A stretch of DNA of 64,000 bases from Plasmopara viticola (GCA_001695595.3 MBPM02000161.1:1-64000), one strand, 5' to 3'. Positions 1 through 13,118 are shown, numbered from the stretch's first letter. Notes: generated by a model from the letters alone, not told the origin. Translations and numbers: made by a program.

Positions 1-389
1 TCTGACTTTCCTTCATCACGTCTTGCGTACTAAAAGACCTACAAGCACGTCAGCCACGTTTACATGACGTCGACCAGTCGTTGTTATAATTGTAAAATTA
101 TTCGGATCTGAAGCGTCAATGATTATCCACTTCACACGCGAGAAAATTTTAAACGACCATTTGCGGTCACTACTTCAAGCCCGACCACTGTTAGTTCGAC
201 GTCCAATCGTCAACATCGTAGTTGATTGCGATTAGTGTCAACATGGTTGTAAAAGAGAAAGTAAGCAAACCGATTTGCTGAACAATGCAGTCTTGTGCTG
301 AGCGGTGGTTCACACTTGAACAGACACTAGACGCAAAAGATGACAACGTGATACCGACTATTTATATTTAATAGTGTGTGGCGCATAAC

Positions 390-391
390 GC
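390..391. other. Deletion junction: first unit has lost its tRNA
   Basis: In other units a tRNA of 73 bp plus flank lies between 'gcataacg' and 'catagcgcacc'. Here the two blocks are joined directly, with the near-identical words cataacg and catagcg at the junction. This suggests a deletion between short repeats. Confidence 0.75.
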
Positions 392-898
392 ATAGCGCAC
401 CACTGCACTACATATTCGATATGACTGCAGACATACGCGAATGTCGTCACATACGTTACATCATTCGAGAGGCAATTTTTATTGAATATTTGCACTTGAT
501 ACAACACTCTGACTTTCCTTCATCACGTCTTGCGTACTAAAAGACCTACAAGCACGTCGCACGTTTTACATGACATCGACCACGTCGTTGTTATAATTGT
601 AAATATTCGGATCTGAGCGTCAATGATTATCCACTTCACACCGCGGAAAAATTTTTAAACGACCATTTGCGGTCACTACTTCAAGCCGAGACCACTGTTA
701 GTTCGACCGTCCAATCAGTCATCATGTAGTGATGTCGATTATGTCACATGGTGTAAAAGAAAAGTAAAGCAAACCGATTTGCTGAACAATGCAGTCTTGT
801 CTTGAGCGGTGGTTCACACTTGAACAGACACTAAGACGCAAAAGATTGACAACATGATACCGACTATTTATATTTTAATAGTGTGTGGTGCTAACGTG

Positions 899-1246
899 CT
901 CTCCCAGCTGGGTTTGAACCAGCGACCTTGAGGTTAACAGCCGCACGCTCTACCAATTGAGCTATAGTGACCCGGTGGCGTGGGTTAGTGGATTATGCTT
1001 CTGGTCCTCACGGTGTGTGTTGCGGGTTCGAGCCCCACACCGGACAAACTTCGTAATCAACCAGACTTGGGGAGAGGACGGCCCCAAGCGAAATATTTCC
1101 GACCCCGATCAAGAATAAGACGATAACAAGACAAAAAGAAACTTTCAGACTAATAAGTAAAATGGTAGAAATCCTAGCCAAGCCGAGAAGGTATAGTTGT
1201 GTTTAAGATTGAAATACATGACAACTTTCAACTGAGCTATAGGAGA
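899..1246 (-). pseudogene. tRNA-Asn(GTT) copy split by a SINE
   Basis: The 3' part (899-967) and the 5' end (up to 1246) of a tRNA-Asn are separated by a retroposon. The short sequence aaYtgagctatag is present on both sides (955-967 and 1230-1242), so the tRNA itself supplied the target duplication. The gene cannot give a normal tRNA. Confidence 0.85.
968..1229 (+). mobile_element. tRNA-derived SINE inserted in a tRNA gene
   Basis: This ~262-bp insert is absent from all other units and is flanked by a 13-bp target duplication (one mismatch). Its head is tRNA-like: an A-box-like stretch (tggcgtgggttagtgg, ~976-991) and a perfect B box (ggttcgagccc, 1025-1035), followed by a ...ccccacaccgg 3' acceptor-like end. 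The remaining ~180 bp are unrelated to tRNA. No poly(A) tail is seen; the element ends in ...acatgacaacttt. The boundaries rest on the target duplication. Confidence 0.8.
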
Positions 1247-1770
1247 AGCGCACTAGCATAGCGCACCACTGCACTACATATTGGACATAACTGCAGACAT
1301 ACGCGAATGTCGTCACATTACGTTACATCATACGAGAGGCAATTTTTATTAGATATTTGCACTTGATACAACACTCTGACTTTCCTTCATCACGTCTTGC
1401 GTACTAAAAGACCTACAAGCACGTCAGCCACGTTTACATGACATCGACCACGTCGTTGTTATAATTGTAAAATATTCGGATCTGAAGCGTCAATGATTAT
1501 CCACTTCACACCGCGAGAAAATTTTAAACGACCATTTGCGGTCACTACTTCAAGCCCGACCACTGTTAGTTCGACCGTCCAATCAGTCATCATCGTAGTG
1601 ATTGCGATTAGTGTCAACATGGTGTAAAAGAAAAGTAAAGCAAACCGATTTGCTGAACAATGCAGTCTTGTGCTTGAGCGGTGGTTCACACTTGAACAGA
1701 CACTAGACGCAAAAGATTGACAACATGATACCGACTATTTATATTTTAATAGTGTGTGGTGCATAACGTG

Positions 1771-1843
1771 CTCTCCCAGCTGGGTTTGAACCAGCGACCT
1801 TGAGGTTAACAGCCGCACGCTCTACCAACTGAGCTATAGGAGA
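1771..1843 (-). tRNA. tRNA-Asn(GTT), array copy 2
   Basis: 73 nt with a full 7-bp acceptor stem (TCTCCTA with TGGGAGA), A box TAGCTCAGTTGG and B box GGTTCAAACCC. The loop CTGTTAA gives anticodon GTT. The anticodon stem has one C-U mismatch in its third pair. The first TTTT downstream lies ~56 nt beyond the 3' end, farther than usual for a Pol III terminator. This is the consensus sequence of the array. Confidence 0.8.
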
Positions 1844-2366
1844 AGCGCACTAGCATAGCGCACCACCGCACTACATATTTGACATAAATGCAGACACACG
1901 CGAATGCCGTCACATTACGTTACATCATACGAGAGGCAATTTTATTGAATATTTGCACTTGATACAACACTCTGACTTTCCTTCATCACGTCTTGAGTAC
2001 TAAACGACCTACAAGCACGCCAGCCACGTTTACATGACATCGACCACGTCGTTGTTATAATTGTAAGAAATTCGGATCTGAAGCGTCAAAGATTATCCAC
2101 TTCACACCGCGAGAAAATTTTAAACGACCATTTGCGGTCACTACTTCAAGCCCGACCACTGTTAGTTCGACCGTCCAATCAGTCATCATCGTAGTGATTG
2201 CGATTAGTGTCAACATGGTGTAAAAGAGAAGTAAAGCAAACCGATTTGCTGAACAATGCAGTCTTGTGCTTGAGCGGTGGTTCACACTTGAACAGACACT
2301 AGACGCAAAAGATTGACAACATGATACCGACTATTTATACTTCAATGGTGTGTGGTGCATAACGTG

Positions 2367-2439
2367 CTCTCCCAGCTGGGTTTGAACCAGCGACCTTGAG
2401 GTTAACAGCCGCACGCTCTACCAACTGAGCTATAGGAGA
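2367..2439 (-). tRNA. tRNA-Asn(GTT), array copy 3
   Basis: Identical to the array consensus. The downstream TTTT is at 2307-2310. Confidence 0.8.
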
Positions 2440-2963
2440 AGCGCACTAGCATAGCGCACCACTGCACTACATATTTGACATAACTGCAGACACACGCGAA
2501 TGCCGTCACATTACGTTACATCATACGAGAGGCAATTTTTATTGAATATTTGCACTTGATACAACACTCTGACTTTCCTTCATCACGTCTTGAGTACTAA
2601 ACGACCTACAAGCACGTCAGCCACGTTTACATGACATCGACCACGTCGTTGTTATAATTGTAAGAAATTCGGATCTGAAGCGTCAATGATTATCCACTTC
2701 ACACCGCGAGAAAAGTTTAAACGACCATTTGCGGTCACTACTTCAAGCCCGACCACTGTTAGTTCGACCGTCCAATCAGTCATCATCGTAGTGATTGCGA
2801 TTAGTGTCAACATGGTGTAAAAGAGAAGTAAAGCAAACCGATTTGCTGAACAATGCAGTCTTGTGCTTGAGCGGTGGTTCACACTTGAACAGACACTAGA
2901 CGCAAAAGATTGACAACATGATACCGACTATTTATATTTCAATAGTGTGTGGTGCATAACGTG

Positions 2964-3035
2964 CTCTCCCAGCTGGGTTTAACCAGCGACCTTGAGGTTA
3001 ACAGCCGCACGCTCTACCAACTGAGCTATAGGAGA
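2964..3035 (-). tRNA. tRNA-Asn(GTT)-like, copy 4, T-loop deletion
   Basis: 72 nt: one base is lost in the T loop (gggtttaacc), which weakens the B box. It may be a pseudogene. Confidence 0.6.
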
Positions 3036-3557
3036 AGCGCACTAGCATAGCGCACCACTGCACTACATATTGACATAACTGCAGACACACGCGAATGCCG
3101 TCACATTACGTTACATCATACGAGAGGCAATTTTTATTGAATATTTGCACTTGATACAACACTCTGACTTTCCTTCATCACGTCTTGAGTACTAAACGAC
3201 CTACAAGCACGTCAGCCACGTTTACATGACATCGACCACGTCGTTGTTATAATTGTAAGAAATTCGGATCTGAAGCGTCAATGATTATCCACTTCACACC
3301 GCGAGAAAATTTTAAACGACCATTTGCGGTCACTACTTCAAGCCCGACCACTGTTGTTCGACCGTCCAATCAGTCATCATCGTAGTGATTGCGATTAGTG
3401 TCAACATGGTGTAAAAGAGAAGTAAAGCAAACCGATTTGCTGAACAATGCAGTCTTGTGCTTGAGCGGTGGTTCACACTTGAACAGACACTAGACGCAAA
3501 AGATTGACAACATGATACCGACTATTTATATTTCAATAGTGTGTGGTGCATAACGTG

Positions 3558-3630
3558 CTCTCCCAGCTGGGTTTGAACCAGCGACCTTGAGGTTAACAGC
3601 CGCACGCTCTACCAACTGAGCTATAGGAGA
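3558..3630 (-). tRNA. tRNA-Asn(GTT), array copy 5
   Basis: Consensus sequence; 594 bp from the previous copy. Confidence 0.8.
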
Positions 3631-4153
3631 AGCGCACTAGCATAGCGCACCACTGCACTACATATTTGACATAACTGCAGACACACGCGAATGCCGTCAC
3701 ATTACGTTACATCATACGAGAGGCAATTTTTTTGAATATTTGCACTTGATACAACACTCTGACTTTCCTTCATCACGTCTTGAGTACTAAACGACCTACA
3801 AGCACGTCAGCCACGTTTACATGACATCGACCACGTCGTTGTTATAATTGTAAGAAATTCGGATCTGAAGCGTCAATGATTATCCACTTCACACCGCGAA
3901 AAAAGTTTAAACGACCATTTGCGGTCACTACTTCAAGCCCGACCACTGTTAGTTCGACCGTCCAATCAGTCATCATCGTAGTGATTGCGATTAGTGTCAA
4001 CATGGTGTAAAAGAGAAGTAAAGCAAACCGATTTGCTGAACAATGCAGTCTTGTGCTTGAGCGGTGGTTCACACTTGAACAGACACTAGACGCAAAAGAT
4101 TGACAACATGATACCGACTATTTATATTTCAATAGTGTGTGGTGCATAACGTG

Positions 4154-4226
4154 CTCTCCCAGCTGGGTTTGAACCAGCGACCTTGAGGTTAACAGCCGCA
4201 CGCTCTACCAACTGAGCTATAGGAGA
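4154..4226 (-). tRNA. tRNA-Asn(GTT), array copy 6
   Basis: Consensus sequence; spacing 596 bp. Confidence 0.8.
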
Positions 4227-4749
4227 AGCGCACTAGCATAGCGCACCACTGCACTACATATTTGACATAACTGCAGACACACGCGAATGCCGTCACATTA
4301 CGTTACATCATACGAGAGGCAATTTTTATTGAATATTTGCACTTGATACAACACTCTGACTTTCCTTCATCACGTCTTGCGTACTAAAAGACCTACAAGC
4401 ACGTCAGCCACGTTTACATGACATCGACCACGTCGTTGTTATAATTGTAAGAAATTCGGATCTGAAGCGTCAATGATTATCCACTTCACACCGCGAAAAA
4501 GTTTAAACGACCATTTGCGGTCACTACTTCAAGCCCGACCACTGTTTGTTCGACCGTCCAATCAGTCATCATCGTAGTGATTGCGATTAGTGTCAACATG
4601 GTGTAAAAGAGAAGTAAAGCAAACCGATTTGCTGAACAATGCAGTCTTGTGCTTGAGCGGTGGTTCACACTTGAACAGACACTAGACGCAAAAGATTGAC
4701 AACATGATACCGACTATTTATATTTCAATAGTGTGTGGTGCATAACGTG

Positions 4750-4822
4750 CTCTCCCAGCTGGGTTTGAACCAGCGACCTTGAGGTTAACAGCCGCACGCT
4801 CTACCAACTGAGCTATAGGAGA
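4750..4822 (-). tRNA. tRNA-Asn(GTT), array copy 7
   Basis: Consensus sequence; spacing 596 bp. Confidence 0.8.
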
Positions 4823-5345
4823 AGCGCACTAGCATAGCGCACCACTGCACTACATATTTGACATAAATGCAGACACACGCGAATGCCGTCACATTACGTT
4901 ACATCATACGAGAGGCAATTTTTATTGAATATTTGCACTTGATACAACACTCTGACTTTCCTTCATCACGTCTTGAGTACTAAACGACCTACAAGCACGC
5001 CAGCCACGTTTACATGACATCGACCACGTCGTTGTTATAATTGTAAGAAATTCGGATCTGAAGCGTCAAAGATTATCCACTTCACACCGCGAGAAAATTT
5101 AAACGACCATTTGCGGTCACTACTTCAAGCCCGACCACTGTTAGTTCGACCGTCCAATCAGTCATCATCGTAGTGATTGCGATTAGTGTCAACATGGTGT
5201 AAAAGAGAAGTAAAGCAAACCGATTTGCTGAACAATGCAGTCTTGTGCTTGAGCGGTGGTTCACACTTGAACAGACACTAGACGCAAAAGATTGACAACA
5301 TGATACCGACTATTTATATTTCAATAGTGTGTGGTGCATAACGTG

Positions 5346-5418
5346 CTCTCCCAGCTGGGTTTGAACCAGCGACCTTGAGGTTAACAGCCGCACGCTCTAC
5401 CAACTGAGCTATAGGAGA
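5346..5418 (-). tRNA. tRNA-Asn(GTT), array copy 8
   Basis: Consensus sequence; spacing 596 bp. Confidence 0.8.
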
Positions 5419-5941
5419 AGCGCACTAGCATAGCGCACCACTGCACTACATATTGACATAACTGCAGACACACGCGAATGCCGTCACATTACGTTACATC
5501 ATACGAGAGGCAATTTTTATTGAATATTTGCACTTGATACAACACTCTGACTTTCCTTCATCACGTCTTGAGTACTAAACGACCTACAAGCACGCCAGCC
5601 ACGTTTACATGACATCGACCACGTCGTTGTTATAATTGTAAGAAATTCGGATCTGAAGCGTCAATGATTATCCACTTCACACCGCGAGAAAATTTTAAAC
5701 GACCATTTGCGGTCACTACTTCAAGCCCGACCACTGTTAGTTCGACCGTCCAATCAGTCATCATCGTAGTGATTGCGATTAGTGTCAACATGGTGTAAAA
5801 GAGAAGTAAAGCAAACCGATTTGCTGAACAATGCAGTCTTGTGCTTGAGCGGTGGTTCACACTTGAACAGACACTAGACGCAAAAGATTGACAACATGAT
5901 ACCGACTATTTATATTTCAATAGTGTGTGGTGCATAACGTG

Positions 5942-6014
5942 CTCTCCCAGCTGGGTTATAACCAGCGACCTTGAGGTTAACAGCCGCACGCTCTACCAAC
6001 TGAGCTATAGGAGA
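5942..6014 (-). tRNA. tRNA-Asn(GTT), copy 9, T-loop variant
   Basis: The T loop reads gttataacc on the plus strand instead of gtttgaacc. This removes the invariant C of the B box (TTC becomes TTA). Confidence 0.6.
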
Positions 6015-6515
6015 AGCGCACTAGCATAGCGCACCACTGCACTACATATTTGACATAAATGCAGACACACGCGAATGCCGTCACATTACGTTACATCATA
6101 CGAGAGGCAATTTTTATTGAATATTTGCACTTGATACAACACTCTGACCTTCCTTCATCACGTCTTAAGTACTAAACGACCTACACGCACGCCAGCCACG
6201 TTTACATGACATCGACCACGTCGTTGTTATAATTGCAATGATTATCCACTTCACACCGCGAGAAAAGTTTAAACTACCATTTGCGGTCACTACTTCAAGC
6301 CCGACCACTGTTAGTTCGACCGTCCAATCAGTCATCATCGTAGTGATTGCGATTAGTGTCAACATGGTGTAAAAGAGAAGTAAAGCAAACCGATTTGCTG
6401 AACAATGCAGTCTTGTGCTTGAGCGGTGGTTCACACTTGAACAGACACTAGACGCAAAAGATTGACAACATGATACCGACTATTTATATTTCAATAGTGT
6501 GTGGTGCATAACGTG

Positions 6516-6588
6516 CTCTCCCAGCTGGGTTATAACCAGCGACCTTGAGGTTAACAGCCGCACGCTCTACCAACTGAGCTATAGGAGA
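6516..6588 (-). tRNA. tRNA-Asn(GTT), copy 10, T-loop variant
   Basis: It shares the gttataacc T-loop change with copy 9, so the two units are probably sisters. This unit is shortened (574 bp) by a spacer deletion near 6236. Confidence 0.6.
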
Positions 6589-7112
6589 AGCGCACTAGCA
6601 TAGCGCACCACTGCACTACATATTTGACATAAATGCAGACACACGCGAATGCCGTCACATTACGTTACATCATACGAGAGGCAATTTTTATTGAATATTT
6701 GCACTTGATACAACACTCTGACTTTCCTTCATCACGTCTTAAGTACTAAACGACCTACAAGCACGCCAGCCACGTTTACATGACATCGACCACGTCGTTG
6801 TTATAATTGTAAGAAATTCGGATCTGAAGCGTCAATGATTATCCACTTCACACCGCGAGAAAATTTTAAACGACCATTTGCGGTCACTACTTCAAGCCCG
6901 ACCACTGTTTGTTCGACCGTCCAATCAGTCATCATCGTAGTGATTGCGATTAGTGTCAACATGGTGTAAAAGAAAAGTAAAGCAAACCGATTTGCTGAAC
7001 AATGCAGTCTTGTGCTTGAGCGGTGGTTCACACTTGAACAGACACTAGACGCAAAAGATTGACAACATGATACCGACTATTTATATTTCAATAGTGTGTG
7101 GTGCATAACGTG

Positions 7113-7185
7113 CTCTCCCAGCTGGGTTTGAACCAGCGACCTTGAGGTTAACAGCCGCACGCTCTACCAACTGAGCTATAGGAGA
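7113..7185 (-). tRNA. tRNA-Asn(GTT), array copy 11
   Basis: Consensus sequence. Confidence 0.8.
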
Positions 7186-7705
7186 AGCGCACTAGCATAG
7201 CGCACCACTGCACTACATATTGACATAACTGCAGACACACGCGAATGCCGTCACATTACGTTACATCATACGAGAGGCAATTTTATTGATATTTGCACTT
7301 GATACAACACTCTGACTTTCCTTCATCACGTCTTGAGTACTAAACGACCTACAAGCACGCAGCCACGTTTACATGACATCGACCACGTCGTTGTTATAAT
7401 TGTAAGAAATTCGGATCTGAAGCGTCAATGATTATCCACTTCACACCGCGAGAAAATTTTAAACGACCATTTGCGGTCACTACTTCAAGCCCGACCACTG
7501 TTAGTTCGACCGTCCAATCAGTCATCATCGTAGTGATTGCGATTAGTGTCAACATGGTGTAAAAGAGAAGTAAAGCAAACCGATTTGCTGAACAATGCAG
7601 TCTTGTGCTTGAGCGGTGGTTCACACTTGAACAGACACTAGACGCAAAAGATTGACAACATGATACCGACTATTTATATTTCAATAGTGTGTGGTGCATA
7701 ACGTG

Positions 7706-7778
7706 CTCTCCCAGCTGGGTTTGAACCAGCGACCTTGAGGTTAACAGCCGCACGCTCTACCAACTGAGCTATAGGAGA
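7706..7778 (-). tRNA. tRNA-Asn(GTT), array copy 12
   Basis: Consensus sequence; spacing 593 bp. Confidence 0.8.
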
Positions 7779-8302
7779 AGCGCACTAGCATAGCGCACCA
7801 CTGCACTACATATTCGACATAACTGCAGACACACGCGAATGCCGTCACATTACGTTACATCATACGAGAGGCAATTTTTATTAGATATTTGCACTTGATA
7901 CAACACTCTGACTTTCCTTCATCACGTCTTGAGTACTAAACGACCTACAAGCACGCCAGCCACGTTTACATGACATCGACCACGTCGTTGTTATAATTGT
8001 AAGAAATTCGGATCTGAAGCGTCAATGATTATCCACTTCACACCGCGAGAAAATTTTAAACGACCATTTGCGGTCACTACTTCAAGCCCGACCACTGTTT
8101 GTTCGACCGTCCAATCAGTCATCATCGTAGTGATTGCGATTAGTGTCAACATGGTGTAAAAGAGAAGTAAAGCAAACCGATTTGCTGAACAATGCAGTCT
8201 TGTGCTTGAGCGGTGGTTCACACTTGAACAGACACTAGACGCAAGAGATTGACAACATGATACCGACTATTTATATTTCAATAGTGTGTGGTGCATAACG
8301 TG

Positions 8303-8375
8303 CTCTCCCAGCTGGGTTTGAACCAGCGACCTTGAGGTTAACAGCCGCACGCTCTACCAACTGAGCTATAGGAGA
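8303..8375 (-). tRNA. tRNA-Asn(GTT), array copy 13
   Basis: Consensus sequence. Confidence 0.8.
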
Positions 8376-8898
8376 AGCGCACTAGCATAGCGCACCACTG
8401 CACTACATATTCGACATAACTGCAGACACACGCGAATGCCGTCACATTACGTTACATCATACGAGAGGCAATTTTTATTGAATATTTGCACTTGATACAA
8501 CACTCTGACTTTCCTTCATCACGTCTTGAGTACTAAACGACCTACAAGCACGTCAGCCACGTTTACATGACATCGACCACGTCGTTGTTGTAATTGTAAG
8601 AAATTCGGATCTGAAGCGTCAATGATTATCCACTTCACACCGCGAGAAAATTTTAAACGACCATTTGCGGTCACTACTTCAAGCCCGACCACTGTTAGTT
8701 CGACCGTCCAATCAGTCATCATCGTAGTGATTGCGATTAGTGTCAACATGGTGTAAAAGAAAAGTAAAGCAAACCGATTTGCTGAACAATGCAGTCTTGT
8801 GCTTGAGCGGTGGTTCACACTTGAACAGACACTAGACGCAAAAGATTGACAACAATATACCGACTATTTATATTTCAATAGTGTGGGTGCATAACGTG

Positions 8899-8971
8899 CT
8901 CTCCCAGCTGGGTTTGAACCAGCGACCTTGAGGTTAACAGCCGCACGCTCTACCAACTGAGCTATAGGAGA
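8899..8971 (-). tRNA. tRNA-Asn(GTT), array copy 14
   Basis: Consensus sequence; the 3' flank has lost one base (gtgtgggtgc). Confidence 0.8.
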
Positions 8972-9495
8972 AGCGCACTAGCATAGCGCACCACCGCACT
9001 ACATATTTGACATAAATGCAGACACACGCGAATGCCGTCACATTACGTTACATCATACGCGAGGCAATTTTTATTGAATATTTGCACTTGATACAACACT
9101 CTGACTTTCCTTCATCACGTCTTGAGTACTAAAAGACCTACAAGCACGTCAGCCACGTTTACATGACATCGACCACGTCGTTGTTGTAATTGTAAGAAAT
9201 TCGGATCTGAAGCGTCAATGATTATCCACTTCACACCGCGAGAAAATTTTAAACGACCATTTGCGGTCACTACTTCAAGCCCGACCACTGTTAGTTCGAC
9301 CGTCCAATCAGTCATCATCGTAGTGATTGCGATTAGTGTCAACATGGTGTAAAAGAAAAGTAAAGCAAACCGATTTGCTGAACAATGCAGTCTTGTGCTT
9401 GAGCGGTGGTTCACACTTGAACAGACACTAGACGCAAGAGATTGACAACATGATACCGACTATTTATATTTCAATAGTGTGTGGTGCATAACGTG

Positions 9496-9568
9496 CTCTC
9501 CCAGCTGGGTTTGAACCAGCGACCTTGAGGTTAACAGCCGCACGCTCTACCAACTGAGCTATAGGAGA
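9496..9568 (-). tRNA. tRNA-Asn(GTT), array copy 15
   Basis: Consensus sequence. Confidence 0.8.
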
Positions 9569-10092
9569 AGCGCACTAGCATAGCGCACCACTGCACTACA
9601 TATTTGACATAACTGCAGACACACGCGAATGCCGTCACATTACGTTACATCATACGAGAGGCAATTTTTATTAGATATTTGCACTTGATACAACACTCTG
9701 ACTTTCCTTCATCACGTCTTGAGTACTAAACGACCTACAAGCACGCCAGCCACGTTTACATGACATCGACCACGTCGTTGTTATAATTGTAAGAAATTCG
9801 GATCTGAAGCGTCAATGATTATCCACTTCACACCGCGAGAAAAGTTTAAACGACCATTTGCGGTCACTACTTCAAGCCCGACCACTGTTTGTTCGACCGT
9901 CCAATCAGTCATCATCGTAGTGATTGCGATTAGTGTCAACATGGTGTAAAAGAAAAGTAAAGCAAACCGATTTGCTGAACAATGCAGTCTTGTGCTTGAG
10001 CGGTGGTTCACACTTGAACAGACACTAGACGCAAAAGATTGACAACATGATACCGACTATTTATATTTCAATAGTGTGTGGTGCATAACGTG

Positions 10093-10165
10093 CTCTCCCA
10101 GCTGGGTTTGAACCAGCGACCTTGAGGTTAACAGCCGCACGCTCTACCAACTGAGCTATAGGAGA
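10093..10165 (-). tRNA. tRNA-Asn(GTT), array copy 16
   Basis: Consensus sequence. Confidence 0.8.
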
Positions 10166-10674
10166 AGCGCACTAGCATAGCGCACCACTGCACTACATAT
10201 TCGACATAATTGCAGACACACGCGAATGCCGTCACATTACGTTACATCATACGCGAGGCAATTTTTATTGAATATTTGCACTTGATACAACACTCTGACT
10301 TTCCTTCATCACGTCTTGAGTACTAAACGACCTACAAGCACGCCAGCCACGTTTACATGACATCGACCACGTCGTTGTTATAATTGTAAGAAATTCGGAT
10401 CTGAAGCGTCAATGATTATCCACTTCACACCGCGAGAAAAGTTTAAACGACCATTTGCGGTCACTACTTCAAGCCCGACCACTGTTTGTTCGACCGTCCA
10501 ATCAGTCATCATCGTAGTGATTGCGATTAGTGTCAACATGGTGTAAAAGAGAAGTAAAGCAAACCGATTTGCTGAACAATGCAGTCTTGTGCTTGAGCGG
10601 TGGTTCACACTTGAACAGACACTAGACGCAAGAGATTGACAACATGATACCAATAGTGTGTGGTGCATAACGTG

Positions 10675-10747
10675 CTCTCCCAGCTGGGTTTGAACCAGCG
10701 ACCTTGAGGTTAACAGCCGCACGCTCTACCAACTGAGCTATAGGAGA
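10675..10747 (-). tRNA. tRNA-Asn(GTT), array copy 17
   Basis: Consensus tRNA. A ~15-bp deletion in the 3' flank removes the 'gactatttatattt' block seen in other units. Confidence 0.8.
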
Positions 10748-11270
10748 AGCGCACTAGCATAGCGCACCACTGCACTACATATTCGACATAACTGCAGACA
10801 TACACGAATGCGTCACATTACGTTACATCATACGAGAGGCAATTTTTATTGAATATTTGCACTTGATACAACACTCTGACCTTCCTTCATCACGTCTTAA
10901 GTACTAAACGACCTACAAGCACGCCAGCCACGTTTACATGACATCGACCACGTCGTTGTTATAATTGTAAGAAATTCGGATCTGAAGCGTCAATGATTAT
11001 CCACTTCACACCGCGAGAAAAGTTTAAACGACCATTTGCGGAGACTACTTCAAGCCCGACCACTGTTAGTTCGACCGTCCAATCAGTCATCATCGTAGTG
11101 ATTGCGATTAGTGTCAACATGGTGTAAAAGAGAAGTAAAGCAAACCGATTTGCTGAACAATGCAGTCTTGTGCTTGAGCGGTGGTTCACACTTGAACAGA
11201 CACTAGACGCAAAAGATTGACAACATGATACCGACTATTTATATTTCAATAGTGTGTGGTGCATAACGTG

Positions 11271-11343
11271 CTCTTCCAGCTGGGTTTGAACCAGCGACCT
11301 TGAGGTTAACAGCCGCACGCTCTACCAACTGAGCTATAGGAGA
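11271..11343 (-). tRNA. tRNA-Asn(GTT), copy 18, acceptor mismatch
   Basis: ctcttcc replaces ctctccc, giving a C-A mismatch at pair 4-69 of the acceptor stem. Otherwise consensus. Confidence 0.65.
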
Positions 11344-11855
11344 AGCGCACTAGCATAGCGCACCACTGCACTACATATTCGACATATGCAAACATACGCG
11401 AATGTCGTCACATTACGTTACATCATACGAGAGAATTTTATTAGATATTTGCACTTGATACACTCTGACTTCCTTCATCACGTCTTGAGTACTAAACGAC
11501 CTACAAGCACGTCAGCCACGTTTACATGACATCGACCACGTCGTTGTTATAATTGTAAAAATTCGGATCTGAAGCGTCAATGATTATCCACTTCACACGC
11601 GAGAAAAGTTTAAACGACCATTTGCGGTCACTACTTCAAGCCCGACCACTGTTTGTTCGACCGTCCAATCAGTCATCATCGTAGTGATTGCGATTAGTGT
11701 CAACATGGTGTAAAAGAAAAGTAAAGCAAACCGATTTGCTGAACAATGCAGTCTTGTGCTTGAGCGGTGGTTCACACTTGAACAGACACTAGACGCAAAA
11801 GATTGACAACATGATACCGACTATTTATATTTCAAAGTGTGTGGTGCATAACGTG

Positions 11856-11927
11856 CTCTCCCAGCTGGGTTTAACCAGCGACCTTGAGGTTAACAGCCGC
11901 ACGCTCTACCAACTGAGCTATAGGAGA
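11856..11927 (-). tRNA. tRNA-Asn(GTT)-like, copy 19, T-loop deletion
   Basis: 72 nt, with the same one-base T-loop loss as copy 4. Confidence 0.6.
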
Positions 11928-12449
11928 AGCGCACTAGCATAGCGCACCACTGCACTACATATTTGACATAACTGCAGACACACGCGAATGCCGTCACATT
12001 ACGGTACATCATACGAGAGGCAATTTTTTTGAATATTTGCACTTGATACAACACTCTGACTTTCCTTCATCACGTCTTGCGTACTAAAAGACCTACAAGC
12101 ACGTCAGCCACGTTTACATGACATCGACCACGTCGTTGTTATAATTGTAAGAAATTCGGATCTGAAGCGTCAATGATTATCCACTTCACACCGCGAAAAA
12201 GTTTAAACGACCATTTGCGGTCACTACTTCAAGCCCGACCACTGTTTGTTCGACCGTCCAATCAGTCATCATCGTAGTGATTGCGATTAGTGTCAACATG
12301 GTGTAAAAGAAAAGTAAAGCAAACCGATTTGCTGAACAATGCAGTCTTGTGCTTGAGCGGTGGTTCACACTTGAACAGACACTAGACGCAAAAGATTGAC
12401 AACATGATACCGACTATTTATATTTCAATAGTGTGTGGTGCATAACGTG

Positions 12450-12522
12450 CTCTCCCAGCTGGGTTTGAACCAGCGACCTTGAGGTTAACAGCCGCACGCT
12501 CTACCAACTGAGCTATAGGAGA
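12450..12522 (-). tRNA. tRNA-Asn(GTT), array copy 20
   Basis: Consensus sequence. Confidence 0.8.
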
Positions 12523-13045
12523 AGCGCACTAGCATAGCGCACCACTGCACTACATATTTGACATAACTGCAGACACACGCGAATGCCGTCACATTACGTT
12601 ACATCATACGAGAGGCAATTTTATTAGATATTTGCACTTGATACAACACTCTGACTTTCCTTCATCACGTCTTGAGTACTAAACGACCTACAAGCACGCC
12701 AGCCACGTTTACATGACATCGACCACGTCGTTGTTATAATTGTAAGAAATTCGGATCTGAAGCGTCAAAGATTATCCACTTCACACCGCGAGAAAATTTT
12801 AAACGACCATTTGCGGTCACTACTTCAAGCCCGACCACTGTTAGTTCGACCGTCCAATCAGTCATCATCGTAGTGATTGCGATTAGTGTCAACATGGTGT
12901 AAAAGAGAAGTAAAGCAAACCGATTTGCTGAACAATGCAGTCTTGTGCTTGAGCGGTGGTTCACACTTGAACAGACACTAGACGCAAAAGATTGACAACA
13001 TGATACCGACTATTAATATTTTAATAGTGTGTGGCGCATAACGTG

Positions 13046-13118
13046 CTCTTCCAGCTGGGTTTGAACCAGCGACCTTGAGGTTAACAGCCGCACGCTCTAC
13101 CAACTGAGCTATAGGAGA
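13046..13118 (-). tRNA. tRNA-Asn(GTT), copy 21, acceptor mismatch
   Basis: Carries the same ctcttcc acceptor change as copy 18. Confidence 0.65.

Noticed and set aside
2055..2285. 76-codon frame repeated in each array unit as a gene family
   Set aside because: The frame is kept only because units are recent copies; lengths differ by indels and the old relics have no matching frame.
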